Shown: in pieces, positions 41,465 through 49,050 of the stretch | How the letters are laid out: every line of letters begins with the position of its first letter | How positions within the stretch are numbered: the stretch's first letter is position 1 | Assembly: GCA_943353835.1 (NCBI GenBank) | Contig: CALRBA010000005.1 | Coordinates: 1-54,829, forward strand | Reading direction: 5' to 3' | Length of the DNA: 54,829 bases | From: Candidatus Nomurabacteria bacterium | GTDB taxonomy: Bacteria; Patescibacteriota; Minisyncoccia; Phycocordibacterales; Phycocordibacteraceae | Translations under genes and position numbers: made by a program | Notes under the pieces: model-generated | Database searches by the model: none | What the model saw: only the letters and a program-made list of their open reading frames with translations | Told to the model about the DNA's origin: nothing

Positions 41465-41740
41465 ATGCCCGTTCTTAATGAATTTTTAAAAAAAGTTGTC
41501 ACTGAGATAGTCAATCCGATTATCCTGCTTCTCTCTGCGGCGGCGTTCGTCCTATTCCTCTGGGGCGTGTTTGATTTCGTCGCTCACGCTGGAGACGAGA
41601 CTAAACGCACAGATGGTAAAAAGGCAATCATGTGGGGCATCATAGGTCTCGTCATCATCTTCGGCGCGTACGGCATCATTAATGTCGCGCTCGGAACCTT
41701 CGGTATAGACAAGCTGGTCCCCGGAGCCTTAAGCAGGTAA
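41465..41740 (+). CDS. Pilin-like membrane protein 6
   Basis: A 91-aa minimal member: ILLLSAAAFVLFLWGVFDFV, loop HAGDETKRTDGKKAIMWG, helix IIGLVIIFGAYGIINVALG. The loop is almost the same as in member 2. Followed by a strong terminator. Confidence 0.78.
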   Translation: MPVLNEFLKKVVTEIVNPIILLLSAAAFVLFLWGVFDFVAHAGDETKRTDGKKAIMWGIIGLVIIFGAYGIINVALGTFGIDKLVPGALSR

Positions 41741-41760
41741 AGAAGTAAGTGAAAAAGAAA

Positions 41761-41788
41761 AAAGGCCGCACATTTCTGTGCGGCCTTT
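41761..41788. terminator. Bidirectional terminator
   Basis: Perfect 12-bp stem AAAGGCCGCACA / TGTGCGGCCTTT with a TTTC loop, A-rich before and T-ended after, between convergent transcription units. Confidence 0.9.
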
Positions 41789-41812
41789 GTGTTGGACATC
41801 CAACAAAGAACT

Positions 41813-42568
41813 TCAATCAGGAACGTAGGCGTAGGAGATTATGTTTTCTTTTTCCGACAAGTTTCGTGCGTAGGCTCCAAGCGAACCTTCCGGACAGGTC
41901 TTTAAGAAAGAGCATTCGCTACTCTCGAAGACGTTAAATCCTTCAAAGTTTTTTCCAGCCATACTAATCTTCATACCGGATGGACGTGGTACGAATTGTG
42001 ACTTACCGCCTGACGGAATAACCAACTTCGGCCATTCCGACTGAGGAGAGCTCGCGAGCGGAATTTCCGAACGCGAAATCTTAGGCGAGGATGAACTCTC
42101 GCCCCAGATTCCGTGCACGATCATGGCGCCAACGAGAGTGACCGCAACGATACTCACCATCCCCTGAACAGCTTTCGCCCAGGGTTTGGCGATGCCGCCG
42201 AACACGAAGAACAAAAAGGCGAGGCCTATGATGGTCCAGAACCAGTAGTTCTTCGTGAACTCCCACACGCCACTTGGTGTCGGCGACCATCCAGTACCAG
42301 GTGCCGAAGAAGCACTTGGCGTGGCTGGTGGTGCACTAGATGACGTGCTCCACCACCACACACCTAGTCCGGCGAGCACAATCAAGATCAGGATAACCCA
42401 CCAATACTTTGTGAACCATCCTTGTTCGCCATTACCACCTAGGGGATCGTCAGGACCTTCCTTGCTTTCTTGGCCACTTCTTTTTTTGTGAATGACTGCT
42501 AACTTGAGAGCCGTAGCAATCATAACAAGGACTACAAGCACAACGACTAATGTATCCGTCATCGTCAT
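41813..42568 (-). CDS. Hypothetical polytopic membrane protein downstream of SPFH
   Basis: A 251-aa protein with helices at about residues 6-24, 54-72, 104-124 and 133-153, a Pro/Ser-rich linker between helices 2 and 3, and a C-terminal soluble domain (LVIPSGGKSQFVPRPSGMKI). The start at 42568 is fixed by AAGGAGG six bases upstream. Directly follows the SPFH gene, so it is probably its partner, much as NfeD proteins pair with flotillins, though it is not recognisably NfeD. Confidence 0.75.
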   Translation of the reverse strand: MTMTDTLVVVLVVLVMIATALKLAVIHKKRSGQESKEGPDDPLGGNGEQGWFTKYWWVILILIVLAGLGVWWWSTSSSAPPATPSASSAPGTGWSPTPSGVWEFTKNYWFWTIIGLAFLFFVFGGIAKPWAKAVQGMVSIVAVTLVGAMIVHGIWGESSSSPKISRSEIPLASSPQSEWPKLVIPSGGKSQFVPRPSGMKISMAGKNFEGFNVFESSECSFLKTCPEGSLGAYARNLSEKENIISYAYVPD

Positions 42569-42578
42569 GGCCGCCTCC

Positions 42579-43925
42579 TTATTTAGTTGAAGTTGGTGAT
42601 GAAGCGGCAACCATTACTGAAGCCGAAGCTCCTCCCTCGACGTAGGTCACGATTTTACTGTCTTTGCCACCGATGTTTTCTGTCCGAAGCTGCGTTTGCA
42701 CAACTCCAGCCGCTACATCAGGAGTCACCCCTTTATTGACTAGGGCAGTTACAAGCCGCTCATAACGACTTGATTCTGCCTTCGCTACTGCCTCGATGGC
42801 ATCTCTTTTGCCTTCCGCTTCTTTTCGGACTACTTCTGCCGTGTGCGCTTGGGTTTCTTTTGCCATGAGTGCCTTGGCTAGATCCTTGCTATCCTTGTGT
42901 GGCTCCCATTCGACAAGTCTAATGCTTATCAGCGCGAATCCGAACCGCTTGATAATGCCGCCCGGGGCGATTTTAAGCTCTTCAGGTGTGGCTTCTTTAG
43001 CCAGCTCATTGTGAGTTATTTTGTCGAGGTAATCGACCAGCTCACTATTTGTAGGCAAGTTCTTATTGGCCACCACATTCTTCGAATGCAACTCCTCCAG
43101 CTCCTTCCGGTACGACTTGTTTGCATTTATTGTCCGAAGATACGGTTCAAATAACGATTCGCCACCACTTTTGGCGAGTTTGAGCCAATGGTAGAAGGTA
43201 AGCGGAATCTTTTTCTCAGTCTCATCATCCTGTTTCTCATGGACGATATGAGTGGCAAGGCAGTCCATCACCGCTGTTTCCACAGAGGCGTCAAGTAGAG
43301 GAAAGAACTCCCCCATCAGGTTGAATACCGGCAATGACGGTATCACTTGTTGGAATACCGGGAGAAGCACGAGATTCACTTTTGAGTCGCCCCCTCCAAG
43401 TTCTACCCCTTCCATATACATCGGCCGTGGCACAATGAAGCGCAGTGAGTTAACAACGGAGCCTTCTTTTTTGGAAAGGGGAGAGTCAATAACCCGCTCG
43501 CTAAGTGGCATTGACTTACCTCGCGCTGCGAGTCTATGCCTTCCGTCCTTTCCGATGTCGAACTTATGGACACGAGTCTGCGGCCAATACGGACTTATGA
43601 ACTTCACGCCAAACCTCTTCCACAGCCACTTCTGGAACCCGGCGGTCCCAGACATGGAGTTACGAAAGAGCGCGGCGATCCGATCATCTTCACTTTTTGC
43701 AGAGATGAGCCAGTATTGACCCTCTGGATCTACCCCTTCCGACATTTTGTGTCCGTCCACGTTCGGCAGGATTTCCACCGGGGTTTTGCCAGCGATGATA
43801 AATGTGGTGGTTCCCTTGTCCAGCTCGACAAAGTAAGCGCCGAGACTATTCAGTAGCAACATTATGACAATTGCCAATACTGCAATTCCAACAACTAGGC
43901 CGACGATTATCAGTAACTCAAACAT
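42579..43925 (-). CDS. SPFH/band-7 (flotillin-like) membrane protein
   Basis: A 448-aa protein: N-terminal helix (residues 4-27), an SPFH-like beta domain through about residue 350 (GFALISIRLVEWEPH is the typical closing strand), then an Ala/Glu-rich coiled coil (AHTAEVVRKEAEGKRDAIEA) and a C-terminal tail. Such proteins form large membrane-bound cages and organise membrane proteases. It has a sigma70-type promoter and AGGAGA five bases before the ATG, unlike most genes here. Confidence 0.82.
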   Translation of the reverse strand: MFELLIIVGLVVGIAVLAIVIMLLLNSLGAYFVELDKGTTTFIIAGKTPVEILPNVDGHKMSEGVDPEGQYWLISAKSEDDRIAALFRNSMSGTAGFQKWLWKRFGVKFISPYWPQTRVHKFDIGKDGRHRLAARGKSMPLSERVIDSPLSKKEGSVVNSLRFIVPRPMYMEGVELGGGDSKVNLVLLPVFQQVIPSLPVFNLMGEFFPLLDASVETAVMDCLATHIVHEKQDDETEKKIPLTFYHWLKLAKSGGESLFEPYLRTINANKSYRKELEELHSKNVVANKNLPTNSELVDYLDKITHNELAKEATPEELKIAPGGIIKRFGFALISIRLVEWEPHKDSKDLAKALMAKETQAHTAEVVRKEAEGKRDAIEAVAKAESSRYERLVTALVNKGVTPDVAAGVVQTQLRTENIGGKDSKIVTYVEGGASASVMVAASSPTSTK

Positions 43926-43970
43926 GACGTTCTCCTATGTAAGACGGCAAAGAGCCGCTTTCTGTTATAC

Positions 43971-43998
43971 AGAATACAGGAAACTATGAGAAAGTCAA
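43971..43998 (-). promoter_or_regulatory. Sigma70-type promoter of the SPFH operon
   Basis: On the minus strand TTGACT (43993-43998), 16-nt spacer, TATTCT (43971-43976), then a leader of about 40 nt ending in AGGAGA. The -35 touches the 3' end of tRNA-Lys. Confidence 0.6.
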
Positions 43999-43999
43999 G

Positions 44000-44072
44000 T
44001 GCGCCTACCTGGGCTCGAACCAGGGACCTTATCCTTAAGAGGGATCTGCTCTACCAACTGAGCTATAGGCGC
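44000..44072 (-). tRNA. tRNA-Lys (CTT)
   Basis: Acceptor GCGCCTA/TAGGCGC, D-arm TAGCTCAGTTGGTAGAGC, anticodon loop CTCTTAA, T-loop GGTTCGAGCCC. CCA not encoded; the first anticodon-stem pair is G-A. Confidence 0.94.
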
Positions 44073-44112
44073 GTGAGTAAAATATAGCAAATCATAGTAT
44101 GCTTTGAAAGTG
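44073..44112. promoter_or_regulatory. Divergent overlapping tRNA promoters
   Basis: Forty bases between tRNA-Lys and tRNA-Leu. Minus strand: TGCTATATT 10 nt before tRNA-Lys. Plus strand: TAGTAT 11 nt before tRNA-Leu. Confidence 0.6.
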
Positions 44113-44195
44113 GCTGGGGTGGCGAAATTGGTAGACGCATCAGCCTTAGGAGCTGACGGGGCAACCCATTGGAGGTTCGAGTCCTCTCCCCAGCA
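44113..44195 (+). tRNA. tRNA-Leu (TAG)
   Basis: Class II tRNA: acceptor GCTGGGG/CCCCAGC, anticodon loop CTTAGGA, long variable arm, T-loop GGTTCGAGTCC. CCA not encoded. Confidence 0.95.
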
Positions 44196-44199
44196 CAAA

Positions 44200-45018
44200 T
44201 TATACAAGAATAGCTTTTTTGACCTCTATTGGTCGGCCGAAGATCTTACTCCCTAGAATTTTGAAACTGTCCGTACCGTCCGTTGAGTAAAAGTGAATAA
44301 TTGATTTCTTGCGTAAAGTCTTTTCAAGTTCAGAATGCTTTTCAAAATATATTTTCAGTTTTTTCGGCACGACCCTCGCTTCGGAGATTATCGCGATATC
44401 TGGTCCTATAATTTTGCGAATTTTATTTTCTAATATCCCATAATGCGTACAGCCTAGAATAAGCGTGTCTATTTTTTTATGGAGCAAAGGAGCTAGATAT
44501 TTTTTGAGAATAGTCTCAGTCTCTCTAGAATTATGTTCTCCCTCTTCTATGAGCGGTACGAGAAGCGGACACTCCTGTTGAAATACGCTGATATCCGGAT
44601 CGAGCTTCGCGAGTTCTCTAATGAATTTATTGGATGCGACAGTGCTCGTAGTGGCGATAATGCCGACACGCTTGTTCTTACTCTTTTGCACTGCCTCCTC
44701 TGCCGCGGGGATCAGAACGCCGAGAATCTTTTGCTTCGCACCAAACTTTTCTTGAAGTGCCCGCAGAGCCTCGCTCGATGCCGTGTTGCAGGCGAGGATG
44801 ACCATCCCGCAACCGGCTGAGAAAAGGAAGTCCATCGCCTGTTTTGTATATTCATATATCGTCTCCTGTGACCTGTGTCCGTAAGGCGCGCGAGCCGTAT
44901 CGCCGAGATACACATAGTCATACTGCGGGATCGTGCGCACTATAGAGCGCAGGATATGTAGCCCGCCAAGTCCAGAATCAAAAACCCCTATACACATGTT
45001 TCTACATTTCTTTTGCAT
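44200..45018 (-). CDS. murI: Glutamate racemase
   Basis: A 272-aa enzyme making D-glutamate for peptidoglycan. CIGVFDSGLGGLHIL is the N-terminal motif; catalytic cysteines lie in LACNTASS and LGCTHYG; YLGDTARAPYG is the substrate loop. The start is 45018 (MQKK) or 44997 (MCIG); an earlier in-frame start at 45057 lies within tRNA-Leu. It lies 14 bases after that tRNA and is probably co-transcribed with it. Confidence 0.92.
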   Translation of the reverse strand: MQKKCRNMCIGVFDSGLGGLHILRSIVRTIPQYDYVYLGDTARAPYGHRSQETIYEYTKQAMDFLFSAGCGMVILACNTASSEALRALQEKFGAKQKILGVLIPAAEEAVQKSKNKRVGIIATTSTVASNKFIRELAKLDPDISVFQQECPLLVPLIEEGEHNSRETETILKKYLAPLLHKKIDTLILGCTHYGILENKIRKIIGPDIAIISEARVVPKKLKIYFEKHSELEKTLRKKSIIHFYSTDGTDSFKILGSKIFGRPIEVKKAILV

Positions 45019-45032
45019 TTCTATATTGCCAG

Positions 45033-45122
45033 TGCCGGGGGTGGGAATCGAACCCACATGAGGTTTTTAAGCCCTCGCAGGATTTTAAGTCCTGTGCGTC
45101 TAACCAATTTCGCCACCCCGGC
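45033..45122 (-). tRNA. tRNA-Leu (TAA)
   Basis: Class II tRNA: acceptor GCCGGGG/CCCCGGC, anticodon loop CTTAAAA, long variable arm, T-loop GGTTCGATTCC. Confidence 0.95.
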
Positions 45123-45151
45123 ATTTTAATATATTACATCATTTACGATTG

Positions 45152-45223
45152 AGGCCCGGGAGGGATTCGCACCCTCGCATAACGGTTTTGCAGACCGTCG
45201 CGTTGCTTCTTCGCCACCGGGCC
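45152..45223 (-). tRNA. tRNA-Cys (GCA)
   Basis: Acceptor GGCCCGG/CCGGGCC, anticodon loop CTGCAAA. The D-arm is atypical (GGCGAAGAAGCAACGC) and the T-loop reads GTGCGAATC. Confidence 0.9.
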
Positions 45224-45237
45224 GTTTCTTGATGATA

Positions 45238-45573
45238 CTACCGAGTAGCTTTATCTGGAAGCGACGATTCTCCGTTATCAAGCATGAAGTCTATACGCGG
45301 TAAGCGCATGCGCGCATGTGTCTTTAAATAGTCGGAGAATTCCTCTCGCTTACGTTCCAGATATGCGAGCGCCGAACGAGCCTTTTCTATTGGGAAGACG
45401 CTGACGAAGATCATTATGCGTTCCCCGTGCGAGACACTTTGCGCGCGGATGACTGTGATGAGCGACTCGCTTCCTGCCTCGCGTGAAATAAATAGAGCTG
45501 CTTCGCGTGCGACTATCTCGGTGGCGCGGTCGGCTTGTTTGCGTGGACTGCGACTTCTGGTGTCCGGATTCAT
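45238..45573 (-). CDS. rbfA: Ribosome-binding factor A
   Basis: A 111-aa KH-fold protein for 30S maturation: ATEIVAREAALFISREAG, LITVIRAQSVSHGERIMIFV and the end THARMRLPRIDFMLDNGE, which is the conserved RbfA C-terminal strand. Overlaps infB by four bases in the conserved infB-rbfA order. Confidence 0.88.
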   Translation of the reverse strand: MNPDTRSRSPRKQADRATEIVAREAALFISREAGSESLITVIRAQSVSHGERIMIFVSVFPIEKARSALAYLERKREEFSDYLKTHARMRLPRIDFMLDNGESSLPDKATR

Positions 45574-47039
45574 GATTCTATAACGGCGAACGCGACAAGC
45601 TCGTCGCCGTATATTGTGTTCTCCCTCGCTTCTATTTCTATGCCGAAGTCGCCCTCCGTGTGAATTTCTTTCACATCAGCACGCGCTTGTTGTAGATTCT
45701 TAATGCTCCCACGCGAAATTTCAACATCTTTTCTGATTATCTTTACGCGATCCCCGACCGTGAACGCGCCTGAGATATGACGTGCTCCCAACACCTGTTT
45801 CTTCGCTCCCGAAGAAAATGTTTTAAGCACAAGGGCGCGTCCAAGCTCTTTTTCTATCGCGACAGTAGATATACATGCTTCCAAAAGTTCTTTCACCTTT
45901 GCAGATAATTCATAAATAATTGAGAAAGAAAATATTGAAATATTTTCGCGTTCGGCTAGATCGCGCGCAATGGTATCGGTCCCCACATTGAACGCTATGA
46001 TAACTCCGTTTGAAGCGTGAGCGGTCTTAACATCAGTTTCAGAGATGCTCCCGACTCCTGAAGAAACGGTGCGGATGGATGCGCGTTCGTGAGTAATCTT
46101 CGCGAGCTCGTGGACGATAGCGTCCACCGAGCCAGCAACATCCGCCTTCACGATAATAGGTAGTTCGGCTATGCCTTCAATCGCCGCGTCTCGTTCCGGC
46201 AATGCAGAAAATGACTTTGCATTTTCATTCGCCAAAGCCTCTGCATCTTTCTTATTCTTCGTAATGCTGAAAAGAGTCCCGGCAGTCGGCAGTTTATTGA
46301 ATCCTGAAATACGTACTGGTTCCGATGGTCCGGCTTGTTGGACGCGCTTACCGCGGAAATCTTCAATAAATCGTACTGGAGCGTATGCATCGCCAGCGAC
46401 GACGAAACACTTCAAAGAGAGTGTGCCGTCCTTAATTATAAGTGTTGCTGAGGCTCCGCGTTTCGGGTCTTGAGTTGATTCAAGAACAAATCCAGTCGCA
46501 TCCGCTTCTGTATCGGCTGTTATTTCGGTCAGATCCGCAGAGAGAAGAACGAGATCCAAAAGTTCCGATATTCCCTCGCCGGTTTTAGAAGATATTTGCG
46601 CATACGAGATATCTCCGCCGAGACCCTCAATAAATATTTGATGTTCAAGAAGCGAATTTTTTGTGTGCTCAATGTCGGCGTTGTTCTTATCAATCTTTGT
46701 AATGGCTATGATGAAAGGAATACCAGCATCTTTAATTGCCGTTAGTGCGTCAAGCGTCTGTGGCATTACACCCTCGTCTGCCGCGACGACGAGGATGGCG
46801 ATGTCTGCGGCAGCCGCTCCGCGCGTGCGGAGCGCTTTGAACGCCTCGTGTCCGGGCGTATCCAAGAAAGTAACGAAGCGTCCGTTATGTTCGGCTATAT
46901 ACGCGGCGACGTGTTGGGTAATCCCGCCAGCTTCGCCCGCGACAATATTCGCCTTCCGTATGTAATCCAGAAGAGAGGACTTTCCGTGGTCTATGTGGCC
47001 CATCACCGCGATGACGGGCGGTCTATGAGTCCGCGCCAT
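45570..47039 (-). CDS. infB: Translation initiation factor IF-2, short form
   Basis: A 489-aa GTPase that brings initiator tRNA to the ribosome. [17 protein letters not shown] (G1), [10 protein letters not shown] (G2), DTPGHEAF (G3), TKIDK (G4), followed by domains II, III and the fMet-tRNA-binding C-terminal domain. The N-terminal domain is absent; the G1 motif begins at residue 14. This is common in reduced genomes. Confidence 0.96.
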   Translation of the reverse strand: MARTHRPPVIAVMGHIDHGKSSLLDYIRKANIVAGEAGGITQHVAAYIAEHNGRFVTFLDTPGHEAFKALRTRGAAAADIAILVVAADEGVMPQTLDALTAIKDAGIPFIIAITKIDKNNADIEHTKNSLLEHQIFIEGLGGDISYAQISSKTGEGISELLDLVLLSADLTEITADTEADATGFVLESTQDPKRGASATLIIKDGTLSLKCFVVAGDAYAPVRFIEDFRGKRVQQAGPSEPVRISGFNKLPTAGTLFSITKNKKDAEALANENAKSFSALPERDAAIEGIAELPIIVKADVAGSVDAIVHELAKITHERASIRTVSSGVGSISETDVKTAHASNGVIIAFNVGTDTIARDLAERENISIFSFSIIYELSAKVKELLEACISTVAIEKELGRALVLKTFSSGAKKQVLGARHISGAFTVGDRVKIIRKDVEISRGSIKNLQQARADVKEIHTEGDFGIEIEARENTIYGDELVAFAVIES

Positions 47040-47086
47040 AATGGCTCTATTTCATCACAAAAATAGCCTGAATGCAATTTTTTGTG

Positions 47087-47092
47087 TAGAAT
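47087..47092 (+). promoter_or_regulatory. -10 box of the leaderless cysteine desulfurase gene
   Basis: TAGAAT six nucleotides before the ATG at 47099. Confidence 0.55.
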
Positions 47093-47098
47093 TGAAAA

Positions 47099-48250
47099 AT
47101 GTTTTGGAAGAAGAAAAGAACGTATTTAGATTATTCCGCTGGGGCTGGCGGGAATGTGTCGTCGCCCCACGCAGAGGGAAGAGGATCGAAGAAGATGTTG
47201 GAAGACGCACGGACAGATATTGCGAGACTTCTTGAAGTACAGTCAGATGATGTGATTTTCACAAGCGGAGCTACAGAGGCGAATGCACTCGCGATTCTCG
47301 GCATCGCCACAGCCGGTGACCACGTGTTCTATCTGCCGAGCTCGCATGCATCTATCGTTGAGAATATGAAACTATTAAAAGAACGAAGAGTTGAAGTGGA
47401 AGAACTGCCGATAAAAGACTGTCGAGTTGATTGTGAGAAGTTGAAGAAGTTGTTACGATCGCAGACAAAATTAGTTGTTATGGACGCAGTCTGCGGAGAG
47501 ACGGGAGTCGTGTGGAATACACGCGAAGTTGCTGAGGTTTTGAGGAAGTTTCGCACGGGCGCACCAGAAAAAGAAAGCGCTCAGGCCGCTAGGCCGATTC
47601 AACATTCTTTTTCTGGTGCGCCCGTGCTCCACGTTGATGCGAGTCAGGCGCCGCTCACAGAGAAGATAACGAGAGCGCATTTCGGCGCTGATATGCTCAC
47701 TCTGGACGCTTCAAAAGTCGGTAATGTTCGCGGTATAGGAGTGCTTATCGCGCATAGAACGATTCCGCTTAAACCGTTGTATCGCGGTGGTGGGCAGGAA
47801 AGGGGATTACGAAGCGGAAGCGAGGCGCCGGAGCTCGCGAGAGAATTCGTGGCCTGCCTCCGTCAGTCCGCGTTTAATCGCGAAGAATTTCGCGCGCGCG
47901 CCGCGCGTGCGCGGGTCAATCTTATTGAAGCGATAACTAGCGTCATTACAAATGTATTTGTTAACGAAAGTCGCGCTCAAGCCCCGCACATTCTCAATCT
48001 CTCACTCCCCAATCGCGACACTGATTACCTTGTAGCACTCCTTGATGAATCAGGATTCGCAATATCCACACGAAGCGCGTGCGAGACAGATTCTGAAGAA
48101 GGCTCGCGAGCCGTTCTGGCTCTTACTGGCGATAGAGAGCGAGCGAAAGCGACACTGCGCATATCGTGGGGACATAACATTCTGGAACGCGAACTTACGC
48201 ATTTTGTTAAAGCTCTTGTGCGAGCAGTATCATTTATTGACAACGAGTGA
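47099..48250 (+). CDS. Cysteine desulfurase (NifS/IscS-like aminotransferase class V)
   Basis: A 383-aa PLP enzyme that moves sulfur from cysteine. FTSGATEANALAI binds the cofactor phosphate, HVDASQAP has the PLP aspartate, K206 in LDASKVGNVRGIGV is the Schiff-base lysine, and C328 in STRSACET is the catalytic cysteine. Just before HVDASQ it has about 22 extra residues (TGAPEKESAQAARPIQHSFS GAP) encoded by a 73-bp inverted repeat. Partner scaffold genes are not adjacent; it may serve tRNA thiolation. Confidence 0.92.
   Translation: MFWKKKRTYLDYSAGAGGNVSSPHAEGRGSKKMLEDARTDIARLLEVQSDDVIFTSGATEANALAILGIATAGDHVFYLPSSHASIVENMKLLKERRVEVEELPIKDCRVDCEKLKKLLRSQTKLVVMDAVCGETGVVWNTREVAEVLRKFRTGAPEKESAQAARPIQHSFSGAPVLHVDASQAPLTEKITRAHFGADMLTLDASKVGNVRGIGVLIAHRTIPLKPLYRGGGQERGLRSGSEAPELAREFVACLRQSAFNREEFRARAARARVNLIEAITSVITNVFVNESRAQAPHILNLSLPNRDTDYLVALLDESGFAISTRSACETDSEEGSRAVLALTGDRERAKATLRISWGHNILERELTHFVKALVRAVSFIDNE
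47554..47626. repeat. 73-bp inverted repeat inside the cysteine desulfurase gene
   Basis: Perfect 22-bp arms starting CACGGGCGCACCAGAAAA at 47554-47575 and mirrored at 47605-47626, with a 29-nt GC-rich loop that has AGGCCGCTAGGCCG inside. Read in frame without a stop. Confidence 0.92.
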
Positions 48251-48271
48251 GAGTGGTAGCATTATAGAGTT

Positions 48272-49039
48272 ATGAACATAGAGGAACTCTCCAAGTCTCA
48301 GCTTATATTGCTCACGATTCTTGTGAACTTCGTTACCTCCGTAGCGACCGGCATTTTAACCGTTTCTCTTCTTGATAAAGCACCTCCGTTCGTTACGCAG
48401 ACGATTAATCGCGTCGTTGAGAGAACAATAGAAACCGTAGCGCAGGTGGCGCCGGCGGCGATTATTCAGGCGCCCGCGCCGTCTAATCAGGACCTCGTTA
48501 CATCCGCTATAGGTGCTGTGGCGACTCGTGCAGTTGTTATTTATTCTGCAGAAACAGGAACATCAACTCCAGCTATTTCAGTCGGAACATACATTCCTAA
48601 AGCGCGCGCTGTGGCGACAGCCGAGCAGGATTCTCTGCCTAAAGAGGCTCTTATAGAATTCCCAGGCGGAATTTATATTCAGGCATCACTAACTCACGAA
48701 GGAGGTGGAATCACGATATACGGTTTCGCAGACAGTGCCACATTGCCAAAAGTCAATTCCACGACTCTTATAGCCTCTGGCGACCTGAGGCTTGGTGAGA
48801 CGGTTCTTGCAGTAGGGTCTGACGGTTCGGCGTCTACTGGAATCGTCGCGCGCGTTAGTGCGAAGAACATATATACGACCCTTCCGGACATCGGTACCGG
48901 AAGCGCCGCGGTTAACCTGTCAGGCAATCTTATCGGTATCGGCGCTGGAGGGACACCAGGGATTCTTATTCCAACAAATAAAATAACGGCGCTTCTGATA
49001 GCCACGACAACTACGGCAACCTCAACGAAGCCGCGTTAA
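48272..49039 (+). CDS. Membrane-anchored trypsin/HtrA-like domain protein lacking the catalytic serine
   Basis: A 255-aa protein with an N-terminal helix (residues 9-36), a Pro/Ala linker and a beta-rich domain. LRLGETVLAVGSDGSASTGI VARVS and the later SAAVNLSGNLIGIGAG follow the pattern of HtrA/DegP proteases, but GNSGGP is replaced by GTGSAAVN and no His/Asp triad stands out. It is therefore probably an inactive protease used for binding. Upstream of clpB by 11 bases; both may handle damaged proteins. Confidence 0.65.
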   Translation: MNIEELSKSQLILLTILVNFVTSVATGILTVSLLDKAPPFVTQTINRVVERTIETVAQVAPAAIIQAPAPSNQDLVTSAIGAVATRAVVIYSAETGTSTPAISVGTYIPKARAVATAEQDSLPKEALIEFPGGIYIQASLTHEGGGITIYGFADSATLPKVNSTTLIASGDLRLGETVLAVGSDGSASTGIVARVSAKNIYTTLPDIGTGSAAVNLSGNLIGIGAGGTPGILIPTNKITALLIATTTTATSTKPR

Positions 49040-49050
49040 AAATCATCAAA

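Noticed and set aside
45019-45057. Longer MurI start inside tRNA-Leu
   Set aside because: The residues GSIPTPGTG come from the tRNA T-arm; later Met codons fit MurI.
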